A stretch of 64,000 nt of DNA, from NCBI GenBank assembly GCA_017619675.1, contig JAFZRX010000003.1, forward strand, positions 62,001-126,000, written 5' to 3'. The notes beneath the pieces were generated by a model, which saw only the letters and a program-made list of their open reading frames with translations, made no database searches and was not told the origin of the DNA. The position numbers were made by a program, and so were the translations under genes. The stretch's first letter is position 1. Every line of letters begins with the position of its first letter. Below are positions 8,699 to 16,989 of this stretch, in pieces. This stretch comes from Bacteroidales bacterium. GTDB taxonomy: Bacteria > Bacteroidota > Bacteroidia > Bacteroidales > UBA932.

Positions 8699-9465
8699 CA
8701 GTATATAAGGGGTATGATGCGTTTGACTTTCTTGGCGTCGAACTGCTCCGGGAACTCCTCGGAGAACCTTTTGTGGATCCGGGCGGCGCGGGGCGCCAGG
8801 TTGGCGAAGGTCCACAGGGCGAACACCGCGCCCGCCCAGGACCAGGTGAGTATGGCGAATCCGGTCCATTCCAGCACTTCGCCAAAGTAGTTGGCGGAAC
8901 TTACGTAGCGGAACATCCCCGCGGTTGGCAGGTAATGGGCCGTGTCGCCGGGCTGGCGCAGGTGACGGATTATGGAATCGGACTGTATGTTGATGAACAT
9001 TCCGGCAAAGAACACCAGGGTTCCCGCGAAGAAGGGGAAACTGTGCAGCCACTCCGGAGGGTACATATCGGCAGGGGAGACATAGAATATCCAGCCGCCC
9101 TGCATCAGGGCGTTCAGGGTGTTGAACAGCACACCCATGGCTATGATGGAAAGGGGCATCCGGCTCTCCCCGCGTATGAGCATGGGGAAGATGAAGGAGC
9201 GCTGGAAATAGTGCATCTCAAACAGCAGCAGGAAGGCCAGGCGGGTCACGTCTGATCTGCGGTCGGAGAAGAACCACAGCGCCAGCATTGCAAAGAAAAC
9301 GGGGCATTCCATGAGCACCCAGCCAAGCCGGTTGTTCACGGACGGACCCCATTTACTGTTGTAGAACTTGCCGTAGCCGGCGTCCACGAAGTATAGACAA
9401 ACAAAGACAATCACGGCGCATATGGCCATGATTGTCAGAAATGTATAGAAACTTGCAATGCTCAT
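8698..9465 (-). CDS. Steroid 5-alpha-reductase (SRD5A)-like membrane protein
   Basis: 255 residues from the ATG at 9465; a TTG nine codons upstream is the alternative. It has about six or seven hydrophobic segments. The C-terminal steroid_dh-type block is clear: 'NYFGEVLEWTGFA', 'FANLAPRAARIHKRFSEEFP', and the end 'KKVKRIIPLIY', which matches the family's typical 'RK.LIPF.Y' terminus. It should reduce the delta-4 bond of 3-oxosteroids with NADPH in the inner membrane. As first gene of a four-gene overlapping operon with an OYE reductase and two SDRs, it looks like a bile-acid or sterol conversion unit. Family call firm, substrate inferred. Confidence 0.88.
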   Translation of the reverse strand: MSIASFYTFLTIMAICAVIVFVCLYFVDAGYGKFYNSKWGPSVNNRLGWVLMECPVFFAMLALWFFSDRRSDVTRLAFLLLFEMHYFQRSFIFPMLIRGESRMPLSIIAMGVLFNTLNALMQGGWIFYVSPADMYPPEWLHSFPFFAGTLVFFAGMFINIQSDSIIRHLRQPGDTAHYLPTAGMFRYVSSANYFGEVLEWTGFAILTWSWAGAVFALWTFANLAPRAARIHKRFSEEFPEQFDAKKVKRIIPLIY

Positions 9466-9512
9466 CGGCCCATATCTGCTACTGAATAACAAATATAAGC
9501 AAAGTCCTGCAA

Positions 9513-11564
9513 TTATGCGTTAGTGAGGATTACCTTGCCGTCCCTGGCGTCAGCCGTGATCTTGGAATCCTTGCGGATGCTTCCCTGCAGGATCTCGCTC
9601 GCCAGTTTGTTGACCAGTTCGCGCTGGATGAGACGCTTGACCGGACGTGCTCCGTATTCGGGGCTGTAGCCTTCCTCCACCATATAGTCCTCGAAGTCCT
9701 TGGTGTATGCCAGTTCCACGTTGTCGTCCTGCAATTTCTTCTGCAGGATGTCCATCTGGATGTGCACGATCTCCCTGATGTCGTCCTTGCTCAGCTGGTC
9801 AAAGACCACGATCTCGTCAATCCTGTTCAGGAATTCCGGCCTCATGGCGGCCTTCAACTCCTCTTCCTTGAGGTTGGAGGTCATAATGAGTATGGTATTC
9901 TTGAAGTCCACCGTACGGCCCTTGTTGTCCGTCAGACGTCCGTCGTCCAGGACCTGGAGCAGCACGTTGAACACGTCAGGATGGGCTTTCTCTATCTCGT
10001 CCAGCAGGACTACGGAGTAAGGCTTGCGCCTTACGGCCTCAGTCAGCTGGCCTCCCTCGTCATATCCCACGTATCCCGGAGGCGCTCCCACGAGCCTGCT
10101 CACGGTGTGGCGCTCCTGGTACTCGCTCATGTCTATCCTGGTTATGAGGTTCTCGTCGTTGAACAGGAACTCCGCCAGGGCCTTTGCCAGTTCCGTCTTG
10201 CCCACGCCGGTGGAACCGAGGAACAGGAACGAGCCGATAGGCCTCTTCTCGTTGGAAAGTCCCGCCCTGGAGCGGCGCACGGCGTTGGACACGGCCTCTA
10301 TGGCCTTGTCCTGGCCGACCACCCTCTTGTGCAGGGCGCTCTCCATGCGCAGAAGTTTTTCCTTCTCGCTTTCAAGCATACGGCTTACGGGGATGCCGGT
10401 CCAGCGGGCCACGACCTCGGCTATGTCTTCCGGGGTGACGGCTTCCGTGATGATGGGATCCTTGATCTCCGCCTGCTTGGCGGCGAGTTCCTGGAGGCGC
10501 GCCTGGGCGCCGGCAAGCTTGCCGTAGCGAAGCTCGGCCACCTTGCCGTAGTCCCCCGCGCGCTCCGCGATGGCCGCGTCGCGCTTGTAGTCGTCAATCT
10601 GCTGGCGCAGGTTGTTCATTTCCGTTACCACCGCCTTCTCTTCCGTCCAGCGCTTCATCAGTTCCTCGCGCTTTGCGCTCAGTTCCGTCAGTTCGCTCTC
10701 TATCTTCTCCATCTTCAGGGAGACGCCTTCGCGCTTGATGGCCTCCTTCTCTATCTCCAACTGGCGGATACGGGCGTTGAGGTCGTCGATTGGCTCCGGA
10801 ACGGAGTTCATCTCAAGGCGCAGTTTGGAAGCGGCCTCGTCCACAAGGTCTATTGCCTTGTCCGGCAGGAAACGGTTGTTGATGTACCTGTGGGAGAGGT
10901 TCACCGCAGCGATGAGGGCGTCGTCCTCTATCTTTACGCGGTGATGGTTCTCGTATTTCTCCTTCAGTCCCCTCAGGATGGCGATGGACTCCGCCGGCGA
11001 CGGCTCGTCCACCATCACCTTCTGGAAACGCCTCTCCAGGGCCTTGTCGGTCTCGAAGTATTTCTGGAACTCGTCCAGGGTGGTGGAACCTATGGTGCGC
11101 AGTTCGCCCCTGGCCAGTGCCGGCTTCAGGATGTTGGAAGCGTCCATGGCGCCGGAACTCCTTCCGGCTCCCACCAGGGTGTGGATCTCGTCTATGAACA
11201 GGATTATCTCTCCGTCGCTGTCCACAACTTCCTTTACCACTCCCTTGAGTCTCTCTTCAAATTCTCCCTGATATTTCGCACCCGCGATGAGGGCTCCCAT
11301 GTCAAGGGAGTACACCTTGCGGGACTTCAGGTTCTCCGGGACGTTGCCGTCCACTATCTTCAAGGCTATGCCTTCTGAAATCGCAGTCTTTCCCACACCC
11401 GGTTCGCCCACCAGGATAGGGTTGTTCTTGGTCCTTCGGCTAAGTATCTGGAGGACCCGTCGTATTTCATCGTCACGGCCTATCACAGGGTCAAGCTTAC
11501 CCTTTGCAGCCATATCGTTGAGGTTGATGGCGTATTTGCTTAAAAATTCGTATTTGTTCTCCAT
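9513..11564 (-). CDS. clpB: ClpB-type AAA+ disaggregase lacking the N-terminal domain
   Basis: 683 residues from the ATG at 11564 (a TTG four codons upstream is less likely). It starts at '[26 protein letters not shown]', which corresponds to about residue 155 of standard ~860-residue ClpB, so the whole Clp_N domain is missing. Present: Walker A1 GEPGVGKT (53-60), Walker B '[15 protein letters not shown]', the long coiled-coil middle domain (~260-390) that separates ClpB from ClpA/C, Walker A2 GSTGVGKT, '[11 protein letters not shown]', and the C-terminal D2-small domain. It should thread aggregated proteins together with DnaK. The 97 bp to secG hold a terminator and no N-domain coding. Confidence 0.95.
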   Translation of the reverse strand: MENKYEFLSKYAINLNDMAAKGKLDPVIGRDDEIRRVLQILSRRTKNNPILVGEPGVGKTAISEGIALKIVDGNVPENLKSRKVYSLDMGALIAGAKYQGEFEERLKGVVKEVVDSDGEIILFIDEIHTLVGAGRSSGAMDASNILKPALARGELRTIGSTTLDEFQKYFETDKALERRFQKVMVDEPSPAESIAILRGLKEKYENHHRVKIEDDALIAAVNLSHRYINNRFLPDKAIDLVDEAASKLRLEMNSVPEPIDDLNARIRQLEIEKEAIKREGVSLKMEKIESELTELSAKREELMKRWTEEKAVVTEMNNLRQQIDDYKRDAAIAERAGDYGKVAELRYGKLAGAQARLQELAAKQAEIKDPIITEAVTPEDIAEVVARWTGIPVSRMLESEKEKLLRMESALHKRVVGQDKAIEAVSNAVRRSRAGLSNEKRPIGSFLFLGSTGVGKTELAKALAEFLFNDENLITRIDMSEYQERHTVSRLVGAPPGYVGYDEGGQLTEAVRRKPYSVVLLDEIEKAHPDVFNVLLQVLDDGRLTDNKGRTVDFKNTILIMTSNLKEEELKAAMRPEFLNRIDEIVVFDQLSKDDIREIVHIQMDILQKKLQDDNVELAYTKDFEDYMVEEGYSPEYGARPVKRLIQRELVNKLASEILQGSIRKDSKITADARDGKVILTNA

Positions 11565-11582
11565 AATACAATACAATTAAAA

Positions 11583-11612
11583 ATCACCCGCCCGAAAATT
11601 CGGACAGGTGAT
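11583..11612 (-). terminator. Intrinsic terminator after secG
   Basis: On the minus strand ATCACCTGTCCGAA pairs with the facing arm ending GGGCGGGTGAT, followed by TTTTTAATT. It lies downstream of secG and upstream of clpB, which separates the two transcripts. Confidence 0.75.
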
Positions 11613-11661
11613 AAAGCCTCAAATTATATTCCGACCCTTGCCGGACTGACAATATGGCAGA

Positions 11662-12027
11662 TTACTCGCCTACAGGAGCCTCAGAAGCGGGGGCGCTTGT
11701 GGTAGGAGCCTGACCGTCAGTAGGTGAAGGGAATGCGGGAGCTTCCTGAGTGGTGGTGTTCTCGATCTTGTTGGTAACGTCCACGTCCTTTCCGCTTGTT
11801 CCCAGGGTGAAGGAAGAGATGACGGATACTACAAGGATGAAGGATACCAGGATCCAGGTAACTTTCTCAAGGATGTCGGCTGTCTGCCTTACACCGAAAG
11901 CCTGGTTGCCGGCTACGAAGTTGGAAGCCATGCCCTCTCCTTTACCGTTCTGGAGAAGAACCACAAGAGTCAGCAATACTGCCGCGATTATAATGAGAAC
12001 GACAAGAATTGTGAATACAGCGTTCAT
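11662..12027 (-). CDS. secG: Protein translocase subunit SecG
   Basis: 121 residues. Two transmembrane helices (~4-26 and ~56-75) flank the conserved cytoplasmic loop with 'LLQNGKGEGMASNF' and 'ADILEKVTW', the SecG signature. The Ala/Pro/Thr-rich tail (~88-121) is normal for Bacteroidetes SecG. It assists SecYEG-SecA protein export. It follows the TPR gene by 2 bp at the end of the sigma-54 regulator/lptE operon. Confidence 0.96.
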   Translation of the reverse strand: MNAVFTILVVLIIIAAVLLTLVVLLQNGKGEGMASNFVAGNQAFGVRQTADILEKVTWILVSFILVVSVISSFTLGTSGKDVDVTNKIENTTTQEAPAFPSPTDGQAPTTSAPASEAPVGE

Positions 12028-12029
12028 AG

Positions 12030-12542
12030 TTATTGATTATTAATATTATTCAGTTTTTCGATAAGGGTTGCAAAGTAAGCACTTTTTTCTGGATAACGCA
12101 AGATTAGTTTGGAATAAATATTCTTTGCCTGCTCCAAATACCCCTGTGAGGCATATATTTCCGCCAGTGTCTCCGTGATGTAGACGTCGTCCGTAAGGTC
12201 CTCCACGGGTGTTGCCTTCTTTGGCGGTGCGGGATTCTTGGGCGCCGGGGATTCCTGCGCTGAGCGCACGGAATCGTAGGCGTCCTGCGAGAAGTAGTCC
12301 CCGCCCAGAACCACCACTTTCTGCTCCATGGGGGCCTTGCGCACGTATTCCTTTACGCTTTCCGCGCCCGCGCCCGCTTCCGCCGCCGCCTTTGCCAGGA
12401 TGCTCCTGTCAAAGACGTAGAGGGCGGCGTCCGCGAACTGGCCCGTGCGGCAGCACAGGGCCTTGCGCGCCGCGCCGAACCACGGATACCGGGTAACCAG
12501 GGCGGAGAGTTCGTCCAGGGGCATTTTGTGAAGGTCTACCAT
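12030..12542 (-). CDS. TPR-like protein of the lptE-secG operon
   Basis: 170 residues without a signal peptide. The N-terminal half starts 'LHKMPLDELSALVTRYPWFGAARKALC'. A Pro/Ala/Lys linker follows (~98-112), then a C-terminal TPR-like pair of helices ('TETLAEIYASQGYLEQAKNIYSKLILRYPEKSAYF' in part). The gene is conserved between lptE and secG in Bacteroidetes but has no known function. Its ATG overlaps the lptE stop by 7 bp. Confidence 0.85.
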   Translation of the reverse strand: MVDLHKMPLDELSALVTRYPWFGAARKALCCRTGQFADAALYVFDRSILAKAAAEAGAGAESVKEYVRKAPMEQKVVVLGGDYFSQDAYDSVRSAQESPAPKNPAPPKKATPVEDLTDDVYITETLAEIYASQGYLEQAKNIYSKLILRYPEKSAYFATLIEKLNNINNQ

Positions 12543-13042
12543 TGCGCTACGGTGGAATTGAAGATGTCTTCTACCAGTTTGTCTATGATTTCCTTGCAGA
12601 GGGTGCTCTCCACCGCGTCAAGGGATTGGGTGGAAGGGAAGTCCGCGTATTGGGAGAAACTTTTCTCAAGGTTATCCTCCTCGTGCAGGCGGTTCGTGAA
12701 CACTATCTTGCAGGATACGGTGAGGCGGTTCTGTGAGGCCACTTCGTTTGCCGTTATGGCGGTTGCGCTCACGTCGTATCCGGTTATGGTGCCTTCTATG
12801 TGGAGGTCTCCGTCAATTTCCACCTGCTCCAGCTTGGTCATCTTGCGGAACTGCTCGCGCAGGGCTTCCGTGATGTCATTGCTCAGGCTTGGGTTCACCT
12901 TGGTGGCGGTGTACTCGAAGAAATCTATGGCAATGGTTTCCACGTCCGGCTGGATGGATGTTCCGGAGAAGGAATATATGCCGCAGGCGCTCACGCAAAG
13001 GGCGCAGGCGGCCAGGAAGGCTATGACGGGCGCTTTACTCAT
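12536..13042 (-). CDS. lptE: LptE-family outer-membrane lipoprotein for LPS assembly
   Basis: 168 residues; a lipoprotein signal (FLAACALCVSAC, Cys20) followed by 'GIYSFSGTSIQPDVETIAIDFF', the usual Bacteroidetes LptE opening. It should form the plug of the LptD-LptE complex that places LPS in the outer membrane. It overlaps the upstream sigma-54 regulator by 8 bp and the downstream TPR gene by 7 bp, so the block is translationally coupled. Confidence 0.92.
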   Translation of the reverse strand: MSKAPVIAFLAACALCVSACGIYSFSGTSIQPDVETIAIDFFEYTATKVNPSLSNDITEALREQFRKMTKLEQVEIDGDLHIEGTITGYDVSATAITANEVASQNRLTVSCKIVFTNRLHEEDNLEKSFSQYADFPSTQSLDAVESTLCKEIIDKLVEDIFNSTVAQW

Positions 13043-14207
13043 TCTTCAGTCTTCTGTAAAGGGTTCTTTCCGATATGCCCAGGGCCTCGGCGGCAAGCTT
13101 GCGGTTGCCCCCGAATTTCTCCAGGGCCTTGGCAATGTTCTCTTTCTCTATCTCCTGGATGGACAGCGTGCGGATTTCCTGGGGCTCTTCCTTTTGCTCA
13201 GGTTCCTGCCATTCCACTTCCTCCGGCTCCTGGATCTGGGGCTCCACCGGCTTGACGGCGCCTGAAGCCACTATGGTCTTGAGGCGGTCAACCTCCTGCT
13301 TGAGGTCCAGGATGGCCTTCACTATCATCTGCTTGTCGTCGGAGCTCATGCTGCCCTGGGGAGCGGTCACAAGGGCCGGGAGGGCGTTTGGATCGTCCTT
13401 GGGGATGTATTTGGAAAGGGTTTCCGTGTCTATCTCAATCCTGTGCTCGTCGCCCGATATGCTGGTGGACTCCAGTGCGGTGAGGGACTCCGCGGCGTTC
13501 TTCAGCTGGCGGATGTTGCCCGGCCACCTGTAGTCCCGCAGCATTGCAATGGCATCGTGCGTCAGGTTTACCTTGCGCATGCCGTAACGCTCGGAGAAAT
13601 CGGAGGAGAACTTGCGGAACAGGAGGTAGATGTCGTCCTTGCGGTCACGCAGGGACGGCATGTTTATCTGGATGGCGTTGAGCCTGTAGAACAGGTCCTC
13701 CCTGAACTTGCCGGTGCTCACAGCGTGCATGAGGTTTATGTTGGTTGCGGCTATCACCCTCACATCCGTCTTCTCCACCTTTGAGGATCCCACCTTGATG
13801 AATTCTCCGTCCTGCAGCACGCGCAGCAGCATTGCCTGGGTGTCCTTTGGGAGTTCCCCGATCTCGTCCAGGAAAAGGGTGCCGCCGTCCGCCACTTCAA
13901 AGTAGCCCTTGCGTTCTGCGATGGCGCCGGTGAAGGAGCCTTTCTCATGTCCGAAAAGCTCCGCGTTGATGGTTCCCTCGGGGATTGCGCCACAGTTGAC
14001 GGCAAGGTATTTGCCGCTTTTGCGGAGACTGTTCTGATGTATGATCTTGGGTATGTTTTCCTTTCCCACTCCGCTCTCTCCGGTAATGAGGACCGTAAGG
14101 TTTGTGGGGGCTATGGCCACGGCGGTTTCCAGCGCCCTGTTGAGCGCCGGATCGTTGCCGATTATATCGAACTTGTTCTTCAGCTTTTGTAATTCCTGAG
14201 AATCCAT
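13035..14207 (-). CDS. Sigma-54-dependent transcriptional activator without receiver domain
   Basis: 390 residues. An AAA+ sigma-54 activation domain starts almost at the N-terminus: Walker A GESGVGKE (43-50), the sigma-54 contact loop as GSFTGA (90-95, a common variant of GAFTGA), Walker B 'GGTLFLDEIGEL', and 'RWPGNIRQLKN'. An acidic Glu/Pro/Gln linker (~310-340) leads to a C-terminal Fis-type helix-turn-helix ('NRKLAAEALGISERTLYRRL'). There is no response-regulator receiver, so control must come from elsewhere. It heads the lptE-TPR-secG operon, a conserved Bacteroidetes order. Confidence 0.94.
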   Translation of the reverse strand: MDSQELQKLKNKFDIIGNDPALNRALETAVAIAPTNLTVLITGESGVGKENIPKIIHQNSLRKSGKYLAVNCGAIPEGTINAELFGHEKGSFTGAIAERKGYFEVADGGTLFLDEIGELPKDTQAMLLRVLQDGEFIKVGSSKVEKTDVRVIAATNINLMHAVSTGKFREDLFYRLNAIQINMPSLRDRKDDIYLLFRKFSSDFSERYGMRKVNLTHDAIAMLRDYRWPGNIRQLKNAAESLTALESTSISGDEHRIEIDTETLSKYIPKDDPNALPALVTAPQGSMSSDDKQMIVKAILDLKQEVDRLKTIVASGAVKPVEPQIQEPEEVEWQEPEQKEEPQEIRTLSIQEIEKENIAKALEKFGGNRKLAAEALGISERTLYRRLKNE

Positions 14208-14259
14208 GTAATACTCAAGTCAAAATACCAATTCTGTGCAAAAATAGCATTTTTATGGC

Positions 14260-14267
14260 TATATTTG
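14260..14267 (+). promoter_or_regulatory. -7 box TATATTTG for the OmpA/TPR lipoprotein
   Basis: Exact TAnnTTTG match 37 nt before the ATG at 14305, in the divergent gap next to the sigma-54 regulator gene. The -33 TTTG is not clear. Confidence 0.6.
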
Positions 14268-14304
14268 TATGCTGTCGACAATATTAAAACAACATAACAT
14301 CAAA

Positions 14305-15951
14305 ATGAAAAAGACTCTTAAATTATTGACATTGGCATTCCTGGGCATTGCCACCGTCGCCTGCGCACCTGCAAAGCAGATGGCCAAGCTGGCGGAGAAT
14401 GTAATCGTTGAATGCAACCCTTCAGTCCTGGAGGTCGTTGCCGGCCAGATCAACGCTGACCTCAGCGTCACCTATCCTGACGGCTACTTCCATCCCAAGG
14501 CTGTCCTTGAGGTTACTCCGGTAATCGTTTACGGAGACCATGAGGTAGAAGGCACAACCCTGTACTATCAGGGAGAGAAGGTAAAGGACAACTTCAAGGT
14601 TGTTCCAAGCGACGGAGGTACCGTGAACGAAAGGGTACGCTTCGCATATCAGGAAGGCATGGAAGACTGCTATCTCGAGCTCCGCGGAAGGGTAGGCTAC
14701 AAGAACCGCTATGTATTCCTTCCCACCCGCAAGGTGGCTGACGGAGCCAACACCACCTACATGCTGGTCAAGAAAGACGGCCTGGTTCCCCTCAAGGAGG
14801 ACAACTACCAGGAGATCATCAGCATGACGGAAGAAGGTCAGATCCTCTATACCATCAATTCCTCAGACGTACGTTCATCCCAGTTGTCCAGCCAGTCCAT
14901 CAAGGACTTCCAGGCCGCCCTGGACGAGATTGCCGCCAACGAGCGCAAGACCCTCGCCGGAACTGAGATCGTAGCATACGCTTCACCTGACGGAGGACAG
15001 AAACTCAACAACACCCTTTCAGAGAAGAGGGCCAGCTCAGCGGAGAAGGCCTGGTCTTCAGTTACCGGAAAGCGCGATGCCGGAGATCCTACCGTATCCA
15101 GCATAGGACAGGACTGGGAAGGCTTCCAGGAGCTGGTTTCCAAGTCCGACATAGAGGACAAGGACCTCATCCTCCGCGTCCTCTCCATGTACAGCGACCC
15201 TGCCGTACGCGAGAACGAGATCAAGAACATGTCAGAGGTTTACAAGGAGCTCAAGGGCGAAGTGCTTCCTGAACTCCGCCGCGCCCGCTTCATCGCAAAC
15301 GTAGAGTTCAAGAACTACACTGCCGACGAGCTCAAGGCCCTCCTGAACGACAACATCAACGTCCTTGACGAGGAAGCCCTCCTCCACGTGGCCACCCTCG
15401 TTGACGACCTCAACAAGAAGGTCCAGATCTACAACCAGGCAATCGACCGCTTTGGAAGCGACAGGGCCCAGTTCAACCTAGGCGCCGCATATCTCCAGGC
15501 CGGAGACCTCACCAGGGCCGCCCGCGAGTTCGCAAAGGTAAAGACCCAGGACGCTGACCTCAAGAACGCCACCGGAGTCATCGCAATGCGCAACGGTGAC
15601 TTTGTCACCGCCGCCAATTGCTTCGCCTCCGCAGGCGATGAGATCGGCAACGCCAACATGGGTATCATCGACATCCTGAACGGCAACTACGCAAAGGCCG
15701 CACAGGAACTGGCAAACGTTCCGGGATGCTGCCACAACACCGTTCTGGCATACATCCTCACCAACCAGCTGGACAAGGCCAAGGCGGCCATCCACTGCCA
15801 GGATCCCAAGGTCAAGTATCTCGCAGCCATCATCGCCGCCCGTCAGGGAGACGTGGGTGAAATGAACACCAACCTTGCACTGGCCAACGCCAACGCTGAC
15901 CTTGCCGCAAGGGCCAAGAAAGACGTGGAATTCGCAGCCTTCAGAAGGTAA
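14305..15951 (+). CDS. OmpA-like/TPR outer-membrane lipoprotein
   Basis: 548 residues from the ATG at 14305 (MKKTLKLLTLAFLGIATVAC), a lipoprotein signal with Cys20. The middle (~200-270) has an OmpA-like stretch with 'EIVAYASPDGGQKLNNTLSEKRA', resembling the peptidoglycan-binding fold, but interrupted. The last ~170 residues are TPR-like repeats ('YNQAIDRFGSDRAQFNLGAAYLQAGDLTRAAREF'-type, quoted in part). Codon use is highly optimised, so it is probably abundant. Proteins of this build are conserved in Bacteroidales and lack a defined function; a structural envelope role is likely. It has its own terminator. Confidence 0.82.
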   Translation: MKKTLKLLTLAFLGIATVACAPAKQMAKLAENVIVECNPSVLEVVAGQINADLSVTYPDGYFHPKAVLEVTPVIVYGDHEVEGTTLYYQGEKVKDNFKVVPSDGGTVNERVRFAYQEGMEDCYLELRGRVGYKNRYVFLPTRKVADGANTTYMLVKKDGLVPLKEDNYQEIISMTEEGQILYTINSSDVRSSQLSSQSIKDFQAALDEIAANERKTLAGTEIVAYASPDGGQKLNNTLSEKRASSAEKAWSSVTGKRDAGDPTVSSIGQDWEGFQELVSKSDIEDKDLILRVLSMYSDPAVRENEIKNMSEVYKELKGEVLPELRRARFIANVEFKNYTADELKALLNDNINVLDEEALLHVATLVDDLNKKVQIYNQAIDRFGSDRAQFNLGAAYLQAGDLTRAAREFAKVKTQDADLKNATGVIAMRNGDFVTAANCFASAGDEIGNANMGIIDILNGNYAKAAQELANVPGCCHNTVLAYILTNQLDKAKAAIHCQDPKVKYLAAIIAARQGDVGEMNTNLALANANADLAARAKKDVEFAAFRR

Positions 15952-15974
15952 GCAATTCCATTATATAAGTGTAA

Positions 15975-16001
15975 GGGGTGCAATTTGTTGCGCCCCTTTT
16001 T
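15975..16001 (+). terminator. Intrinsic terminator of the OmpA/TPR gene
   Basis: Stem GGGGTGCAA / TTGCGCCCC (one G-T pair) with a TTTG loop and a five-T tail, 23 bp after the stop codon. Confidence 0.85.
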
Positions 16002-16021
16002 GCATTTTGTCAGATTATTCG

Positions 16022-16029
16022 TATATTTG
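16022..16029 (+). promoter_or_regulatory. -7 box TATATTTG of the str operon
   Basis: Exact TAnnTTTG match 53 nt before rpsL. Just downstream, CCCC...GGGG (16033-16048) could form a short hairpin at the start of the mRNA leader. Confidence 0.65.
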
Positions 16030-16082
16030 CACCCCCTAAAATATGGGGTAAAGAAACATAAATTATTTACTAACAATCATTT

Positions 16083-16466
16083 ATGCCAACAATTCAACAA
16101 TTAGTTCGCAAAGGACGCGAGACAATCGAGCTTAAGAGCAAGTCACGTGCCCTTGATGCTTGCCCTCAGAAGCGTGGCGTATGCTTGCGTGTGTACACAA
16201 CCACACCTAAGAAACCTAACTCAGCAATGCGTAAGGTTGCACGTGTACGTCTGTCAAACGCTAAAGAGGTGAACGCTTACATTCCGGGAGAAGGCCACAA
16301 CCTCCAGGAGCACTCAATCGTGCTTGTAAGGGGCGGTCGTGTAAAGGACCTTCCGGGTGTACGTTACCACATCCTTAGAGGAGCTTTGGATACCGCTGGT
16401 GTAGAAGGACGTCTTCAGTCACGTTCACTCTACGGAGCCAAGAGGCCCAAGAAATCTAAGAAGTAA
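16083..16466 (+). CDS. rpsL: 30S ribosomal protein S12
   Basis: 127 residues with the fully conserved S12 sequence: '[11 protein letters not shown]', '[20 protein letters not shown]', '[10 protein letters not shown]' and '[12 protein letters not shown]'. The two streptomycin-site lysines are present: 'TPKKPNSA' around 43 and the PGVRYH region around 88. First gene of the str operon; rpsG follows after 29 bp. Confidence 0.99.
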   Translation: MPTIQQLVRKGRETIELKSKSRALDACPQKRGVCLRVYTTTPKKPNSAMRKVARVRLSNAKEVNAYIPGEGHNLQEHSIVLVRGGRVKDLPGVRYHILRGALDTAGVEGRLQSRSLYGAKRPKKSKK

Positions 16467-16495
16467 TTTTTATCACCTATTTATCTTTATTTAAA

Positions 16496-16972
16496 ATGAG
16501 AAAATCGAAGCCTAAAAAGAGGATTCTACTTCCTGATCCTAAGTATCACGACACAAGTGTAACACAGTTCGTGAACAATCTTATGCTGCAGGGTAAGAAG
16601 AGTATCGCGTATTCTATTTTTTACGATGCCATTGACATGGTAGGCGAGAAGATGAAAGATTCTGACAAGGCTCCTCTAGATATTTGGAGGCAGGCTCTCG
16701 AGAACGTGACCCCTCAGATCGAGGTGAAGTCACGCCGTATCGGTGGAGCTAACTTCCAGGTGCCTACTGAGTTGAGACCGGAGAGGAAAGTTTCTCTTTC
16801 CATGAAGAATATGATACAGTTCGCCCGCAAGCGTTCCGGCCACTCAATGGCAGAAAAACTCTGCGCTGAGATAGTTGCAGCTTACAACAACGAGGGTGGT
16901 GCATTCAAGAGAAAAGAGGATATGCACAGAATGGCGGAGGCCAACAAGGCATTCGCCCACTTCCGTTTCTAG
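16496..16972 (+). CDS. rpsG: 30S ribosomal protein S7
   Basis: 158 residues, the usual bacterial length. '[17 protein letters not shown]' and '[16 protein letters not shown]' are typical of S7, as are '[21 protein letters not shown]' (in part) and the C-terminal '[18 protein letters not shown]'-like end. It binds the 3' major domain of 16S rRNA. fusA starts 17 bp downstream. Confidence 0.99.
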   Translation: MRKSKPKKRILLPDPKYHDTSVTQFVNNLMLQGKKSIAYSIFYDAIDMVGEKMKDSDKAPLDIWRQALENVTPQIEVKSRRIGGANFQVPTELRPERKVSLSMKNMIQFARKRSGHSMAEKLCAEIVAAYNNEGGAFKRKEDMHRMAEANKAFAHFRF

Positions 16973-16989
16973 TATCTCCGGTTAGTTAG

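Noticed and set aside
8699-9052. N-terminal extension of the OYE frame
   Set aside because: It would overlap the 5-alpha-reductase-like gene; the ATG at 8698 gives the family's usual start.
9762-11378. 538-codon plus-strand ORF opposite clpB
   Set aside because: Antisense shadow of a highly conserved AAA+ gene; composition low-complexity (His/Val/Leu/Gly rich) and no domain pattern.
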